Source of the DNA: Paracoccus sp. (in: a-proteobacteria)
Lineage (GTDB): Bacteria; Pseudomonadota; Alphaproteobacteria; Rhodobacterales; Rhodobacteraceae
Direction of reading: 5' to 3'
Assembly (NCBI GenBank): GCA_018056045.1
Contig: JAGPGI010000191.1
Location: forward strand, 1 to 5,788
Length of the DNA: 5,788 bases
Below are positions 1 through 5,099 of the stretch, in pieces (position 1 is the stretch's first letter; each line of letters opens with the position of its first letter). The notes beneath the pieces are model-generated. The model was given only the letters and a program-made list of their open reading frames with translations. It searched no databases and was not told the origin of the DNA. Made by a program: the position numbers and the translations under genes.

Positions 1-481
1 AGGCCAGAACCAGGTCGCCGCCCTCGTAGCGCAGGGCCAGCGACAGTCCATCGATCTTTGGTTCGGCGGTGAAATCAAGCGGCGCATCCGCCGCAAGGTT
101 CAGGAATGAGCGCACGCGCTGAACGAATGTCTCGACATCCTCCCTTGAAAAGCCGTTCTCAAGCGAGAGCATGGGTTGGCGATGCGCCACCTTGGCAAAA
201 CGGCCGTCGGGCGTCGCACCGACCTGAGCGGTCGGGCTGTCGCCATGGGCAAGCTCGGGGTGGAGCGCCTCGATTTCCTTCAGTCGACGCTTTTTCTCGT
301 CATATTCGGCATCGCTGAGAAAAGGCGCATCGTCGTTGTGATAGGCAGCATTGGCGCGCGACAGCTCGTCAACAAGCTGCGCGACCTCGGCCGATGCCGC
401 CTTGAAATCGGCAGTCTCCGTTCCAGCTTGCGCAGACCCGGACCCGGTTTGCGGCATCTCGTTCCCGCCGTTTGCGTTCAT
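1..481 (-). CDS. ligA: NAD-dependent DNA ligase LigA, N-terminal part (runs off the left edge)
   Basis: LigA seals nicks in duplex DNA during replication and repair, using NAD+ to adenylate a lysine. The window holds the first 160 codons. Residues 47-61 match the NMN-binding domain Ia pattern (Tyr47, Asp50/51, then DAEYD at 57-61), followed by DSPTAQVG (81-88) and the PMLSLEN motif (103-109). The nucleotidyltransferase motif KIDG begins at Lys142, the expected AMP-accepting lysine. That lysine is at 115 in E. coli, so this protein has about 27 extra N-terminal residues, mostly Gly/Ser/Ala/Thr-rich and probably disordered. Two ATGs are adjacent (482-484 and 479-481). A GGAGG lies 5 nt before the second and too close to the first, so 481 is preferred; the ATG at 457 is a weaker alternative. 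The gene follows ctrA on the same strand after 96 bp with no clear terminator or promoter between, so read-through from ctrA is possible. Confidence 0.95.
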   Translation of the reverse strand, partial: MNANGGNEMPQTGSGSAQAGTETADFKAASAEVAQLVDELSRANAAYHNDDAPFLSDAEYDEKKRRLKEIEALHPELAHGDSPTAQVGATPDGRFAKVAHRQPMLSLENGFSREDVETFVQRVRSFLNLAADAPLDFTAEPKIDGLSLALRYEGGDLVLA

Positions 482-495
482 CATGCCCTCCGTCA

Positions 496-517
496 GCAGC
501 CGGCCCGAACCGGCCGC
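496..517 (-). other. GC-rich hairpin between ctrA stop and ligA ribosome binding site
   Basis: On the minus strand an 8-bp stem (GCGGCCGG paired with CCGGCTGC, one G-T wobble) encloses the 6-nt loop TTCGGG. No T-run follows, so it is not a standard intrinsic terminator. It ends about 6 nt before the ligA Shine-Dalgarno and could stabilise the ctrA mRNA 3' end or influence ligA translation. In such GC-rich DNA a stem of this size can also arise by chance. Confidence 0.35.
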
Positions 518-577
518 AATCAGGAGAAAGGTGATAGCGGCGCCGGGGCGGGCCGTCCAGCGCCGGAAGTCGCCGCC

Positions 578-1294
578 TCAGGCCCGAAGCGCCATGCGCT
601 CGGCGTTATGGGCCGGCACGACCGGATCGCGCAGCACATAGCCGCGTCCCCAGACCGTCTCGATATGGCTTTCGCCTTCCATGGCCGCAGCCAGTTTCTT
701 GCGCAGCTTGCAGACGAAGACGTCGATGATCTTCAGTTCCGGCTCATCCATGCCGCCATAGAGATGGTTGAGGAACATTTCCTTGGTCAGTGTCGTGCCC
801 TTGCGCAAGCTCAGCAGCTCGAGGATCTGGTATTCCTTGCCGGTCAGATTGACCGTGCGCCCGCCGACCTCGACCGAGCGCGCGTCCAGATTGACCACCA
901 TTTCGCCGGTGCGGATCACCGACTGGCTATGGCCTTTCGACCGCCGGATGATCGCCTGGATGCGGGCGATCAGCTCATCACGGTTAAAGGGCTTGGTCAT
1001 GTAGTCATCGGCCCCGAAACCGAATCCGCGCAGCTTGCTTTCGGTATCGTCCGAGCCGGTCAGGATCAGGATCGGCGTGTCGATCCGCGACATGCGGATC
1101 TGGCGCAACACCTCCATCCCGTGCATGTCAGGCAGATCCAGATCCAGCAGGATCAGATCATAGTCGTAGAGCTTGGCCAGATCGATGCCCTCTTCGCCCA
1201 TGTCGGTGCGATAGACGTTGTAACTGGCATGGGTCAGCATCATTTCAATGCTGCGCGCCGTGGTAGGATCATCCTCCACAAGAAGGATTCGCAT
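578..1294 (-). CDS. ctrA: Response regulator CtrA (OmpR/PhoB family)
   Basis: CtrA is the phosphorylation-controlled transcription factor of Alphaproteobacteria. In Caulobacter it governs the cell cycle; in Rhodobacteraceae studied so far it mainly controls motility, gene transfer agents and related traits. The 238-residue product has a receiver domain at about 1-120, with acidic pocket residues Glu7, Asp8 and Asp9, phospho-acceptor Asp51 (in LLDLDLP), Thr79 and the invariant Lys101 before Pro102. A winged-helix DNA-binding domain follows at about 130-225, with [12 protein letters not shown] and the closing [10 protein letters not shown]. The start at MRILLVEDD matches the family; an AGGGG lies 8 nt upstream. 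The frame stays open to 1339, but that extension has no similarity to CtrA. The C terminus ends in Arg-Ala rather than the Ala-Ala used for ClpXP turnover in Caulobacter. A CtrA-box-like site upstream suggests autoregulation. sciP lies 90 bp upstream on the same strand. Confidence 0.96.
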   Translation of the reverse strand: MRILLVEDDPTTARSIEMMLTHASYNVYRTDMGEEGIDLAKLYDYDLILLDLDLPDMHGMEVLRQIRMSRIDTPILILTGSDDTESKLRGFGFGADDYMTKPFNRDELIARIQAIIRRSKGHSQSVIRTGEMVVNLDARSVEVGGRTVNLTGKEYQILELLSLRKGTTLTKEMFLNHLYGGMDEPELKIIDVFVCKLRKKLAAAMEGESHIETVWGRGYVLRDPVVPAHNAERMALRA

Positions 1295-1318
1295 GTCATT
1301 TCCCCTTGCTAACCCGGT

Positions 1319-1347
1319 ATGAGACATTGATGTCAGCAAAAGGTTAA
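1319..1347 (-). promoter_or_regulatory. Candidate ctrA promoter
   Basis: On the minus strand TTAACC (1342-1347) stands 17 bp from TCTCAT (1319-1324), a 4/6 match to the -10 consensus. The weak -35 is embedded in the CtrA box, as in promoters activated by CtrA. The predicted start near 1312 would give a leader of about 18 nt that includes the AGGGG ribosome binding site. This is a by-eye prediction. Confidence 0.45.
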
Positions 1348-1358
1348 TATCACGTTAC
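1344..1358. promoter_or_regulatory. Near-consensus CtrA box upstream of ctrA
   Basis: The plus strand reads TTAA-N7-TTAC, a 7/8 match to the CtrA consensus TTAA-N7-TTAA. On the minus strand, in the direction of ctrA, the downstream half reads TTAACC, which agrees with the extended CtrA half-site. It is centred about 57 bp before the ctrA start codon in otherwise GC-rich DNA. This fits autoregulation of ctrA, as known in Caulobacter; binding here is inferred. Confidence 0.55.
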
Positions 1359-1384
1359 CGGGGAAAAGTCTGCCGGAACACAAC

Positions 1385-1660
1385 TTAAAATTGTCTAAAT
1401 TTCTGTAGCTGCGTGATTTTCAACCCATTGCGCCCATGCTTGCGCACGGCCAAGATCCAGGCATCGAATTCCTCTGCGGTCAGGCCGTAACGGTCGATCG
1501 CATCGTCGCGACTGATCAGGCCGTGATTGACGGCATCGACCACGACGGCTTTGCGGCTGGCGACCCAGCGTGTCGCCGGGTCGGGCAGATCGGCCAGAGT
1601 CAACACACTGCCATCCGCCAGAATTACCGTGCGCGGCCCCGGATTTTTCTTCAAAAACAT
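1385..1660 (-). CDS. sciP: CtrA inhibitor SciP (DUF1153 family)
   Basis: SciP is a small alphaproteobacterial protein that, in Caulobacter, opposes CtrA-dependent transcription in G1 cells by contacting CtrA and/or DNA. The 91-residue product shows the family pattern: N-terminal MFLKK, then PRTVILADG (9-17), ADLP (23-26), RWVASRKA (31-38), a helix-turn-helix-like stretch at about 32-72 (HGLIS, RYGLTAEEFDAW) and the basic end LKITQLQKFRQF. Length is typical for the family. The start chosen is ATG at 1658-1660, with AGGA 8 nt upstream; an in-frame TTG two codons earlier is poorly spaced from that AGGA. The gene precedes ctrA on the same strand, separated by 90 bp holding a CtrA box, so the two may be co-transcribed with an internal ctrA promoter. 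It is divergent from mnmA. The name comes from sequence pattern and the neighbouring ctrA. Confidence 0.92.
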   Translation of the reverse strand: MFLKKNPGPRTVILADGSVLTLADLPDPATRWVASRKAVVVDAVNHGLISRDDAIDRYGLTAEEFDAWILAVRKHGRNGLKITQLQKFRQF

Positions 1661-1704
1661 CTGCAAGATCCTGTCTTCCTTGCCTCGTTTCTGTCACAGA
1701 GTTC

Positions 1705-1719
1705 TTAAGCTGAGGTGAA
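1705..1719. promoter_or_regulatory. Possible second CtrA box, upstream of sciP
   Basis: The plus strand reads TTAA-N7-TGAA, a 7/8 match to TTAA-N7-TTAA. It lies 45-59 bp before the sciP start codon and overlaps the 14-bp palindrome at 1714-1727. A site here would let CtrA regulate its own antagonist. The match is short and could be chance. Confidence 0.35.
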
Positions 1720-1727
1720 GCTTCACC
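1714..1727. repeat. Perfect 14-bp palindrome in the sciP-mnmA divergent region
   Basis: GGTGAAG is followed immediately by its exact reverse complement CTTCACC. After one mismatched pair outside it, the next pair also matches. A gapless dyad in a divergent intergenic region looks like an operator for a dimeric regulator. No regulator is assigned. It has no T-run and would make a poor RNA hairpin because there is no loop. Confidence 0.55.
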
Positions 1728-1729
1728 AC

Positions 1730-1736
1730 GATTCTA
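1730..1736 (-). promoter_or_regulatory. Possible sciP -10 element overlapping a GANTC site
   Basis: The minus strand reads TAGAAT (1731-1736, 5/6 match to TATAAT), and its last four bases are part of GAATC (1730-1734), a recognition site for the CcrM adenine methyltransferase. No good -35 sits 16-18 bp upstream. Promoters with GANTC near the core elements are typical targets of GcrA/CcrM in Caulobacter; applying that here is inference. Confidence 0.3.
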
Positions 1737-1748
1737 CCGCAGTCCCTC

Positions 1749-1776
1749 TTGAGAATTCGGGGATTTTTCCTATAAA
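1749..1776 (+). promoter_or_regulatory. Sigma-70 type promoter for mnmA
   Basis: TTGAGA (1749-1754, 5/6 to TTGACA) is followed after 16 bp by TATAAA (1771-1776, 5/6 to TATAAT). The predicted start is near 1783, giving a leader of about 44 nt before the mnmA ATG at 1827. The -10 overlaps the upstream ATG at 1776, which argues against translation starting there. Confidence 0.7.
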
Positions 1777-1826
1777 TGTCTGGAAATATGCAGCGCCCCG
1801 ATAGCGGCGCGGCGAAAGGACGATCC

Positions 1827-2996
1827 ATGACAATGGCTGCACCCCATCCGCGCGCGACGGCGCAAGACATGCCTGTGAATTCGCTGGGCTTCCGCAAGCC
1901 GCCGGCGAAGACGCGCGTGGTCGTCGCCATGTCTGGGGGCGTCGACAGTTCGGTCGTGGCGGCGATGCTGGCCGAGCAAGGCTATGACGTGATCGGCGTC
2001 ACCCTGCAGCTTTATGACCATGGCGCGGCGCTGGCAAAAAAAGGCGCCTGCTGCGCGGGACAGGATATTCACGACGCCCGCCGTGTCGCCGAACGCATCG
2101 GATTTCCGCATTACGTCCTTGATTACGAAAACAAGTTTCGCGAATCGGTCATCGAGGAATTCGCCGACGCCTATCTGGCGGGGGCGACTCCGGTGCCCTG
2201 CATCCGCTGCAACGAACGGGTCAAGTTCCGCGACCTGCTGGAAACCGCGCGCGAACTGGATGCCGATTGCATGGCGACCGGCCATTACATCCGCCGCCAT
2301 GACGGCGCGGCCGGCGCCGAACTACACATGGCGGCCGACCCCAATCGCGATCAGAGCTATTTCCTGTTCTCGACCACTGGCGAGCAACTGGAGTTCCTGC
2401 GCTTTCCGCTGGGCGGTTTGGCCAGCAAGGCCGAAACGCGGGCGCTGGCAGCGCAATACGGGCTGGCGGTCGCCGACAAGCCCGACAGTCAGGATATCTG
2501 CTTTGTCCCCAACGGCAATTACGCCAGCGTCATCGAAAAGCTGCGCCCCGGCTCAGCCGATCCGGGCGAGATCGTCGATCTGGACGGCAATGTGCTGGGC
2601 GCGCATCGCGGCGTCATCCATTACACGATCGGCCAGCGCCGGGGCCTTGGCATCGGTGGCCTTGGCGATCCGCTTTATGTCGTCCGTCTCGATCCCGACA
2701 ACCGGCGCGTCATCGTCGGCCCGAAACAGGCGCTGGCCACGAAAATCGTGCCGGTGACCGAGGTAAACTGGCTGGGCGACGTGCCTTTCGAAGGCGAGAT
2801 CGCGATCAATGCCCGCATCCGCTCGACCCGGCCGCCGCGTCCGGCGATCCTGCGCGCCACCGGCCCGCGCCGCGCCGAGATCGAGCTTCTGGACCCCGAG
2901 GAAGGCGTCAGCCCCGGACAGGCCTGCGTCTTTTACGCCACCGAAGGCACCCGCGTGCTGGGCGGAGGCTGGATCGCCCATCGCCGCGGCGGCTGA
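1827..2996 (+). CDS. mnmA: tRNA-specific 2-thiouridylase MnmA
   Basis: MnmA adds sulfur to C2 of U34 in the anticodon of tRNAs for Lys, Glu and Gln, activating the base with ATP and using persulfide sulfur delivered by a relay from a cysteine desulfurase. The 389-residue protein has the PP-loop ATPase motif SGGVDSS at 36-42, the CNERVKF motif with catalytic Cys128 (equivalent to E. coli Cys102; here within CIRC, giving Cys125-x-x-Cys128), ATGHY near 150, DQSYFL near 175, and DSQDICF with the second catalytic Cys225 (E. coli Cys199). The C-terminal part ([10 protein letters not shown], then the beta-barrel ending SPGQACVFY) is complete. An adjacent Cys pair lies at 75-76. AAAGGA stands 6 nt before ATG 1827; the frame opens at 1776, but that ATG overlaps the predicted -10. 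About 28 residues before the conserved core are not needed for the fold. The stop is 2 bp from that of the converging sufE. Confidence 0.97.
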   Translation: MTMAAPHPRATAQDMPVNSLGFRKPPAKTRVVVAMSGGVDSSVVAAMLAEQGYDVIGVTLQLYDHGAALAKKGACCAGQDIHDARRVAERIGFPHYVLDYENKFRESVIEEFADAYLAGATPVPCIRCNERVKFRDLLETARELDADCMATGHYIRRHDGAAGAELHMAADPNRDQSYFLFSTTGEQLEFLRFPLGGLASKAETRALAAQYGLAVADKPDSQDICFVPNGNYASVIEKLRPGSADPGEIVDLDGNVLGAHRGVIHYTIGQRRGLGIGGLGDPLYVVRLDPDNRRVIVGPKQALATKIVPVTEVNWLGDVPFEGEIAINARIRSTRPPRPAILRATGPRRAEIELLDPEEGVSPGQACVFYATEGTRVLGGGWIAHRRGG

Positions 2997-2998
2997 TC

Positions 2999-3406
2999 TC
3001 AGGCCGCCGCCGCCAGCAGCCGTATACGCTCGACCATGGCGCGCAGTCCGTTCGAGCGCTGCGAGGACAGGTGTTCCTGCAGGCCCAGCCGACCCAGCTC
3101 GGCCTGCGCATCGATCCCGACGACCTCGGCCACCGGCACCCCGGAATACAGTGCATGCAGAATGGCGATCAGCCCGCGCACGATCAGCGCATCGCTGTCG
3201 CCCTGAAAATCAAAGCGCCCGTCCTCGATCCGGGGCATGATCCAGACTTGGCTCGCGCAGCCCTCGACCTTGGTCGCCGGCACCTGCAGCACCGCATCCA
3301 TCGCCGGCATGGCCTTGCCCAGTTCGATGACATGACGATAGCGATCCTCCCAGTCATCGAGAAAATCGAAGGTTTCGGCGATCTCTTCAAAGGCAGGCGT
3401 GGCCAT
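2999..3406 (-). CDS. sufE: SufE family sulfur-acceptor protein
   Basis: SufE accepts persulfide sulfur from the cysteine desulfurase SufS, enhances its activity and passes sulfur on for Fe-S cluster assembly. The 135-residue protein is close to the 138 residues of E. coli SufE. It has the N-terminal helix pattern (FEEIAETFDFLDDWEDRYR), a family-typical ELGKAMP segment at 28-34, and the active-site loop VEGCASQVW with acceptor Cys50 (E. coli Cys51). The GDSDALIVRGLIAIL stretch near 74-88 is also typical. The start is ATG 3406, preceded by AAGGA with 5 nt spacing; the longer open frame to 3544 has a Cys/Pro-rich composition unlike SufE and is not used. No suf operon genes are adjacent: it stands alone, converging on mnmA and divergent from a lipoprotein gene. 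Cytosolic. Confidence 0.95.
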   Translation of the reverse strand: MATPAFEEIAETFDFLDDWEDRYRHVIELGKAMPAMDAVLQVPATKVEGCASQVWIMPRIEDGRFDFQGDSDALIVRGLIAILHALYSGVPVAEVVGIDAQAELGRLGLQEHLSSQRSNGLRAMVERIRLLAAAA

Positions 3407-3443
3407 GGGCTTCCTTTCGCGTTCCGGCTCGGCGGGCGGGCTT

Positions 3444-3472
3444 GGCATAGCGCAGCCTGTCTGCGCGGTCAA
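3444..3472 (-). promoter_or_regulatory. sufE promoter with a dyad filling the spacer
   Basis: On the minus strand TTGACC (3467-3472, 5/6) is separated by 17 bp from TATGCC (3444-3449, 3/6). The predicted start near 3437 gives a leader of about 31 nt. The whole spacer (3450-3466) is a perfect 6-bp inverted repeat, GCGCAG-N5-CTGCGC, well placed for a repressor or activator. It does not resemble the IscR, RirA or Irr sites I know. Confidence 0.5.
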
Positions 3473-3542
3473 AGAGGCTTTCACCCCCGCACGACTTGCC
3501 CTATCACTGCGGCAGGAACAAGGAAAACAGGGACAGCAACCC

Positions 3543-4049
3543 ATGCGGACAAGAACATTCGCCCTGATCGGCTGTGCGATGCTCGTATTGGCCGGATGCG
3601 GCGGGCCGGGCAGCGGCTGGAACCCGCTGGGCTGGATGGGAGACGGCTCCTCCGAGCAGCAGACGCTTGTCCCAGAGGGTGGCTATCCGACCGCCGTGAA
3701 TGACGGCCGCATGCCGCTGGCGCATGTCGCCAGCGCCAAATGGGAGCCGCTTTACGAAGGCCGGCTTCTGGTGGTGACCGGGCTCGCCCAGAGCAAGGGC
3801 TGGTGGGAGGTGGCGCTGGTCACCGAGGTGCCGATGCCCAAGGGCCGCATCCGCCCTGATGAAAACGGCGTGCTGCGGCTGCGGCTTGTCGGCTATCCGC
3901 CGCCGGCCGACACGTTCGAGGCCGCAAACCCGACGAACCCGGCCAGCGACACCATCACCGTCGGCATGACGCTGTCCCATGCCAGCCTGGCCAATCTGCG
4001 CGAGGTGGTGATCTCGGGCGCAGGCAACGCCATTACCTTGCGCCGCTGA
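3543..4049 (+). CDS. Small lipoprotein of unknown function
   Basis: The 168-residue product begins with a lipoprotein signal: basic MRTRT, a hydrophobic core (FALIGCAMLVL, 6-16) and the lipobox LAGC, with Cys19 as the expected lipidated residue. The mature part starts with a Gly/Trp-rich linker (GSGWNPLGWMG) like the short Asn-Pro/Trp linkers I recall in other small Rhodobacterales lipoproteins. The rest is about 115 residues rich in predicted beta strands (GRLLVVTGLA, GWWEVALVTEV, GVLRLRLVGYPP, REVVISGAGNAITL). I recognise no enzyme motif. It is probably anchored to the periplasmic face of a membrane. AGGGA lies 8 nt before ATG 3543; the same frame is open from 3399, but that region overlaps the sufE start and promoter. 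It is divergent from sufE and converges on the acetyltransferase gene, with a terminator between. Gene call is strong; function unknown. Confidence 0.87.
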   Translation: MRTRTFALIGCAMLVLAGCGGPGSGWNPLGWMGDGSSEQQTLVPEGGYPTAVNDGRMPLAHVASAKWEPLYEGRLLVVTGLAQSKGWWEVALVTEVPMPKGRIRPDENGVLRLRLVGYPPPADTFEAANPTNPASDTITVGMTLSHASLANLREVVISGAGNAITLRR

Positions 4050-4110
4050 GACCAGAACCGACGAGGTGTGAGCCGCTGAAGGCTGAGTTAATGATGCCTG
4101 AGCCGCTGAA
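4042..4110 (+). repeat. Three copies of GCCGCTGA at an exact 30-bp period
   Basis: GCCGCTGA starts at 4042, 4072 and 4102. The last two copies extend to the 12-mer TGAGCCGCTGAA (4069-4080 and 4099-4110). The first copy contains the stop codon of the lipoprotein gene, and the period of 10 codons puts TGA in the same frame in each copy. The DNA between copies is only weakly similar. It may be the remnant of a small tandem duplication of the gene's 3' end. Confidence 0.55.
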
Positions 4111-4114
4111 ACAC

Positions 4115-4141
4115 AAAGGGCGCCCGAATGGCGCCCTTTTT
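4115..4141 (+). terminator. Intrinsic terminator, probably bidirectional
   Basis: AAAGGGCGCC (4115-4124) pairs perfectly with GGCGCCCTTT (4130-4139) around the loop CGAAT, and a run of five T spans 4137-4141. It lies 65 bp after the lipoprotein stop. On the minus strand the stem is followed by TTTGTGTTT, so it can also end transcripts from the acetyltransferase gene, which stops 16 bp away. Confidence 0.9.
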
Positions 4142-4156
4142 CATGCCTGACCGGCC

Positions 4157-4708
4157 TCAGCCAATCTTGCGCAGATAGGTCCAGGTCGGCACCCGCGCAT
4201 TGCGCGCCACCGACCAGCTTTCGGCATCGCCCAGATATTCAAAGCCGCTGTTGGTCAGCACCCGCGCCGAGCCGGGATTGTCCTGAAACGCCTCGGCAAA
4301 CAGCGTGCGGGAATTATGCGGATTGGCCGCGACCAGAGCGGCGACCGCCTCGGTGGCAAAGCCGGTGTTCCAGAACCCGGCGCCGATCCAGAAGCCCAGT
4401 TCGGACTGCCCCGCCTCCATCCGCGTCAGCGAGACCACGCCCAGCAGTTCCGCAAGCCGGTTGGCCGAGCCGTCGATGGCCCAGACGTCCTCGTCGCGTT
4501 CGGGCGACATGGCGCGGTTCACAAAAGCCTCGGCCGCACCCGGCGGCAGCGGGTGGGGAATCGAACGCGTCCCCTCGGCCACGCGGCGGTCGGCGGTGTA
4601 ATGGGCGATCAGCCCCGCATCCGACATGCGCAATGGCCGCAACAGCAGCCTTTCGGTCACGACCTCCTCCTGCCGCGCCAGATCCGTGGCCAATACTCCG
4701 CTCGACAT
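4157..4708 (-). CDS. GNAT family N-acetyltransferase (RimJ/RimL-like)
   Basis: Predicted acetyl-CoA-dependent acetyltransferase of the GNAT superfamily, 183 residues. The opening VTERLLLRPLRMSDA (17-31) is typical of the RimJ/RimL branch, which acetylates protein N termini or small amines. LGVVSLTRM and ELGFWIG (about 89-109) fit the central strands. The acetyl-CoA loop is WNTGFATEA (113-121), with Trp where many members have Arg or Gln. NPGSARVLTNSGFEYLG further on is the usual C-terminal signature. Substrate cannot be told. The start at ATG 4708 is chosen because GGAG lies 6 nt before it; the ATG two codons earlier abuts that GGAG. It follows rplU-rpmA on the same strand after 106 bp. That order suggests co-transcription and perhaps a role acetylating a ribosomal protein, but this is inference. 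The hairpin at 4762-4789 may limit read-through. Confidence 0.9.
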   Translation of the reverse strand: MSSGVLATDLARQEEVVTERLLLRPLRMSDAGLIAHYTADRRVAEGTRSIPHPLPPGAAEAFVNRAMSPERDEDVWAIDGSANRLAELLGVVSLTRMEAGQSELGFWIGAGFWNTGFATEAVAALVAANPHNSRTLFAEAFQDNPGSARVLTNSGFEYLGDAESWSVARNARVPTWTYLRKIG

Positions 4709-4761
4709 CCTCATCTCCCCGTCAATTCGCAATAGATATGGGTGCGGTCCTTGGAAATGCG

Positions 4762-4789
4762 AAGGGGACCGGCCTTGGCCGATCCCCTT
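4762..4789 (-). terminator. Stem-loop after rpmA, possible weak terminator or attenuator
   Basis: Thirteen-base arms (4762-4774 and 4777-4789) pair with a single mismatch; the innermost pairs would open to make a loop. On the minus strand, the direction of rpmA, only two T follow the stem, so termination would be partial. On the plus strand four T follow, but no plus-strand gene ends here. It may set the ratio of ribosomal-protein to acetyltransferase transcript. Confidence 0.55.
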
Positions 4790-4814
4790 TTAGCACCCGA
4801 GTGTTAAAATTGGT

Positions 4815-5087
4815 TTACTCGGCTGCCTCGAGATTGGCCGGCAGCACCGAAATATAGGTGCGGCCCTTGAGGCCCTTGCGGAAGGTCACCTGACCGTCGG
4901 TCAGCGCGAACAGCGTGTGATCGCGGCCCATGCCGACGTTCTGCCCGGCCCACCAGGTGGTGCCGCGCTGACGCACGATGATGTTGCCGGCGACGGCCGA
5001 CTGGCCACCGAACAGCTTGACGCCAAGACGACGACCGGCCGAGTCGCGGCCGTTGCGGGACGAACCGCCTGCTTTTTTATGTGCCAT
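4815..5087 (-). CDS. rpmA: Large ribosomal subunit protein bL27
   Basis: bL27 sits near the peptidyl transferase centre, and its N-terminal tail reaches towards the tRNA acceptor ends. The 90-residue product begins [20 protein letters not shown], the standard bL27 N terminus, without the cleavable leader seen in Firmicutes. It continues with [17 protein letters not shown] and [11 protein letters not shown], all family-typical. The usual length is 84-90. The Shine-Dalgarno AAGGAG is 8 nt before the ATG and overlaps the rplU stop codon (TAAGGAG), with 12 bp between the two genes, so translation is very likely coupled to rplU. A stem-loop follows the stop. Very secure call. Confidence 0.99.
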   Translation of the reverse strand: MAHKKAGGSSRNGRDSAGRRLGVKLFGGQSAVAGNIIVRQRGTTWWAGQNVGMGRDHTLFALTDGQVTFRKGLKGRTYISVLPANLEAAE

Positions 5088-5099
5088 GGGTCGGTCTCC

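Noticed and set aside
176..1312. A 378-codon plus-strand open frame opposite ligA and ctrA
   Set aside because: It is antisense to two well-recognised genes, spans their junction and resembles no family. High-GC third positions commonly keep such antisense frames open.
1385..1399. A third CtrA box at the sciP stop codon (TTAA-N7-TAAA)
   Set aside because: The second half does not fit TTAA in register, and the first half is the sciP stop codon region; the better site at 1344-1358 explains the region.
1776..1826. Upstream ATG extending mnmA by 17 codons
   Set aside because: The ATG overlaps the predicted -10 TATAAA, lacks a ribosome binding site, and ATG 1827 has AAAGGA at good spacing.
1770..2300. 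A 176-codon minus-strand frame inside mnmA
   Set aside because: It lies opposite the conserved PP-loop half of MnmA and has no recognisable domain.
3407..3544. N-terminal extension of SufE by 46 residues
   Set aside because: The extension is Cys/Pro/Arg-rich, unlike SufE, and covers the predicted sufE promoter; ATG 3406 has a good ribosome binding site.
3071..3703. A 210-codon plus-strand frame across sufE and the lipoprotein start
   Set aside because: It is antisense to sufE and out of frame with the lipoprotein, which has a clear signal peptide and ribosome binding site.
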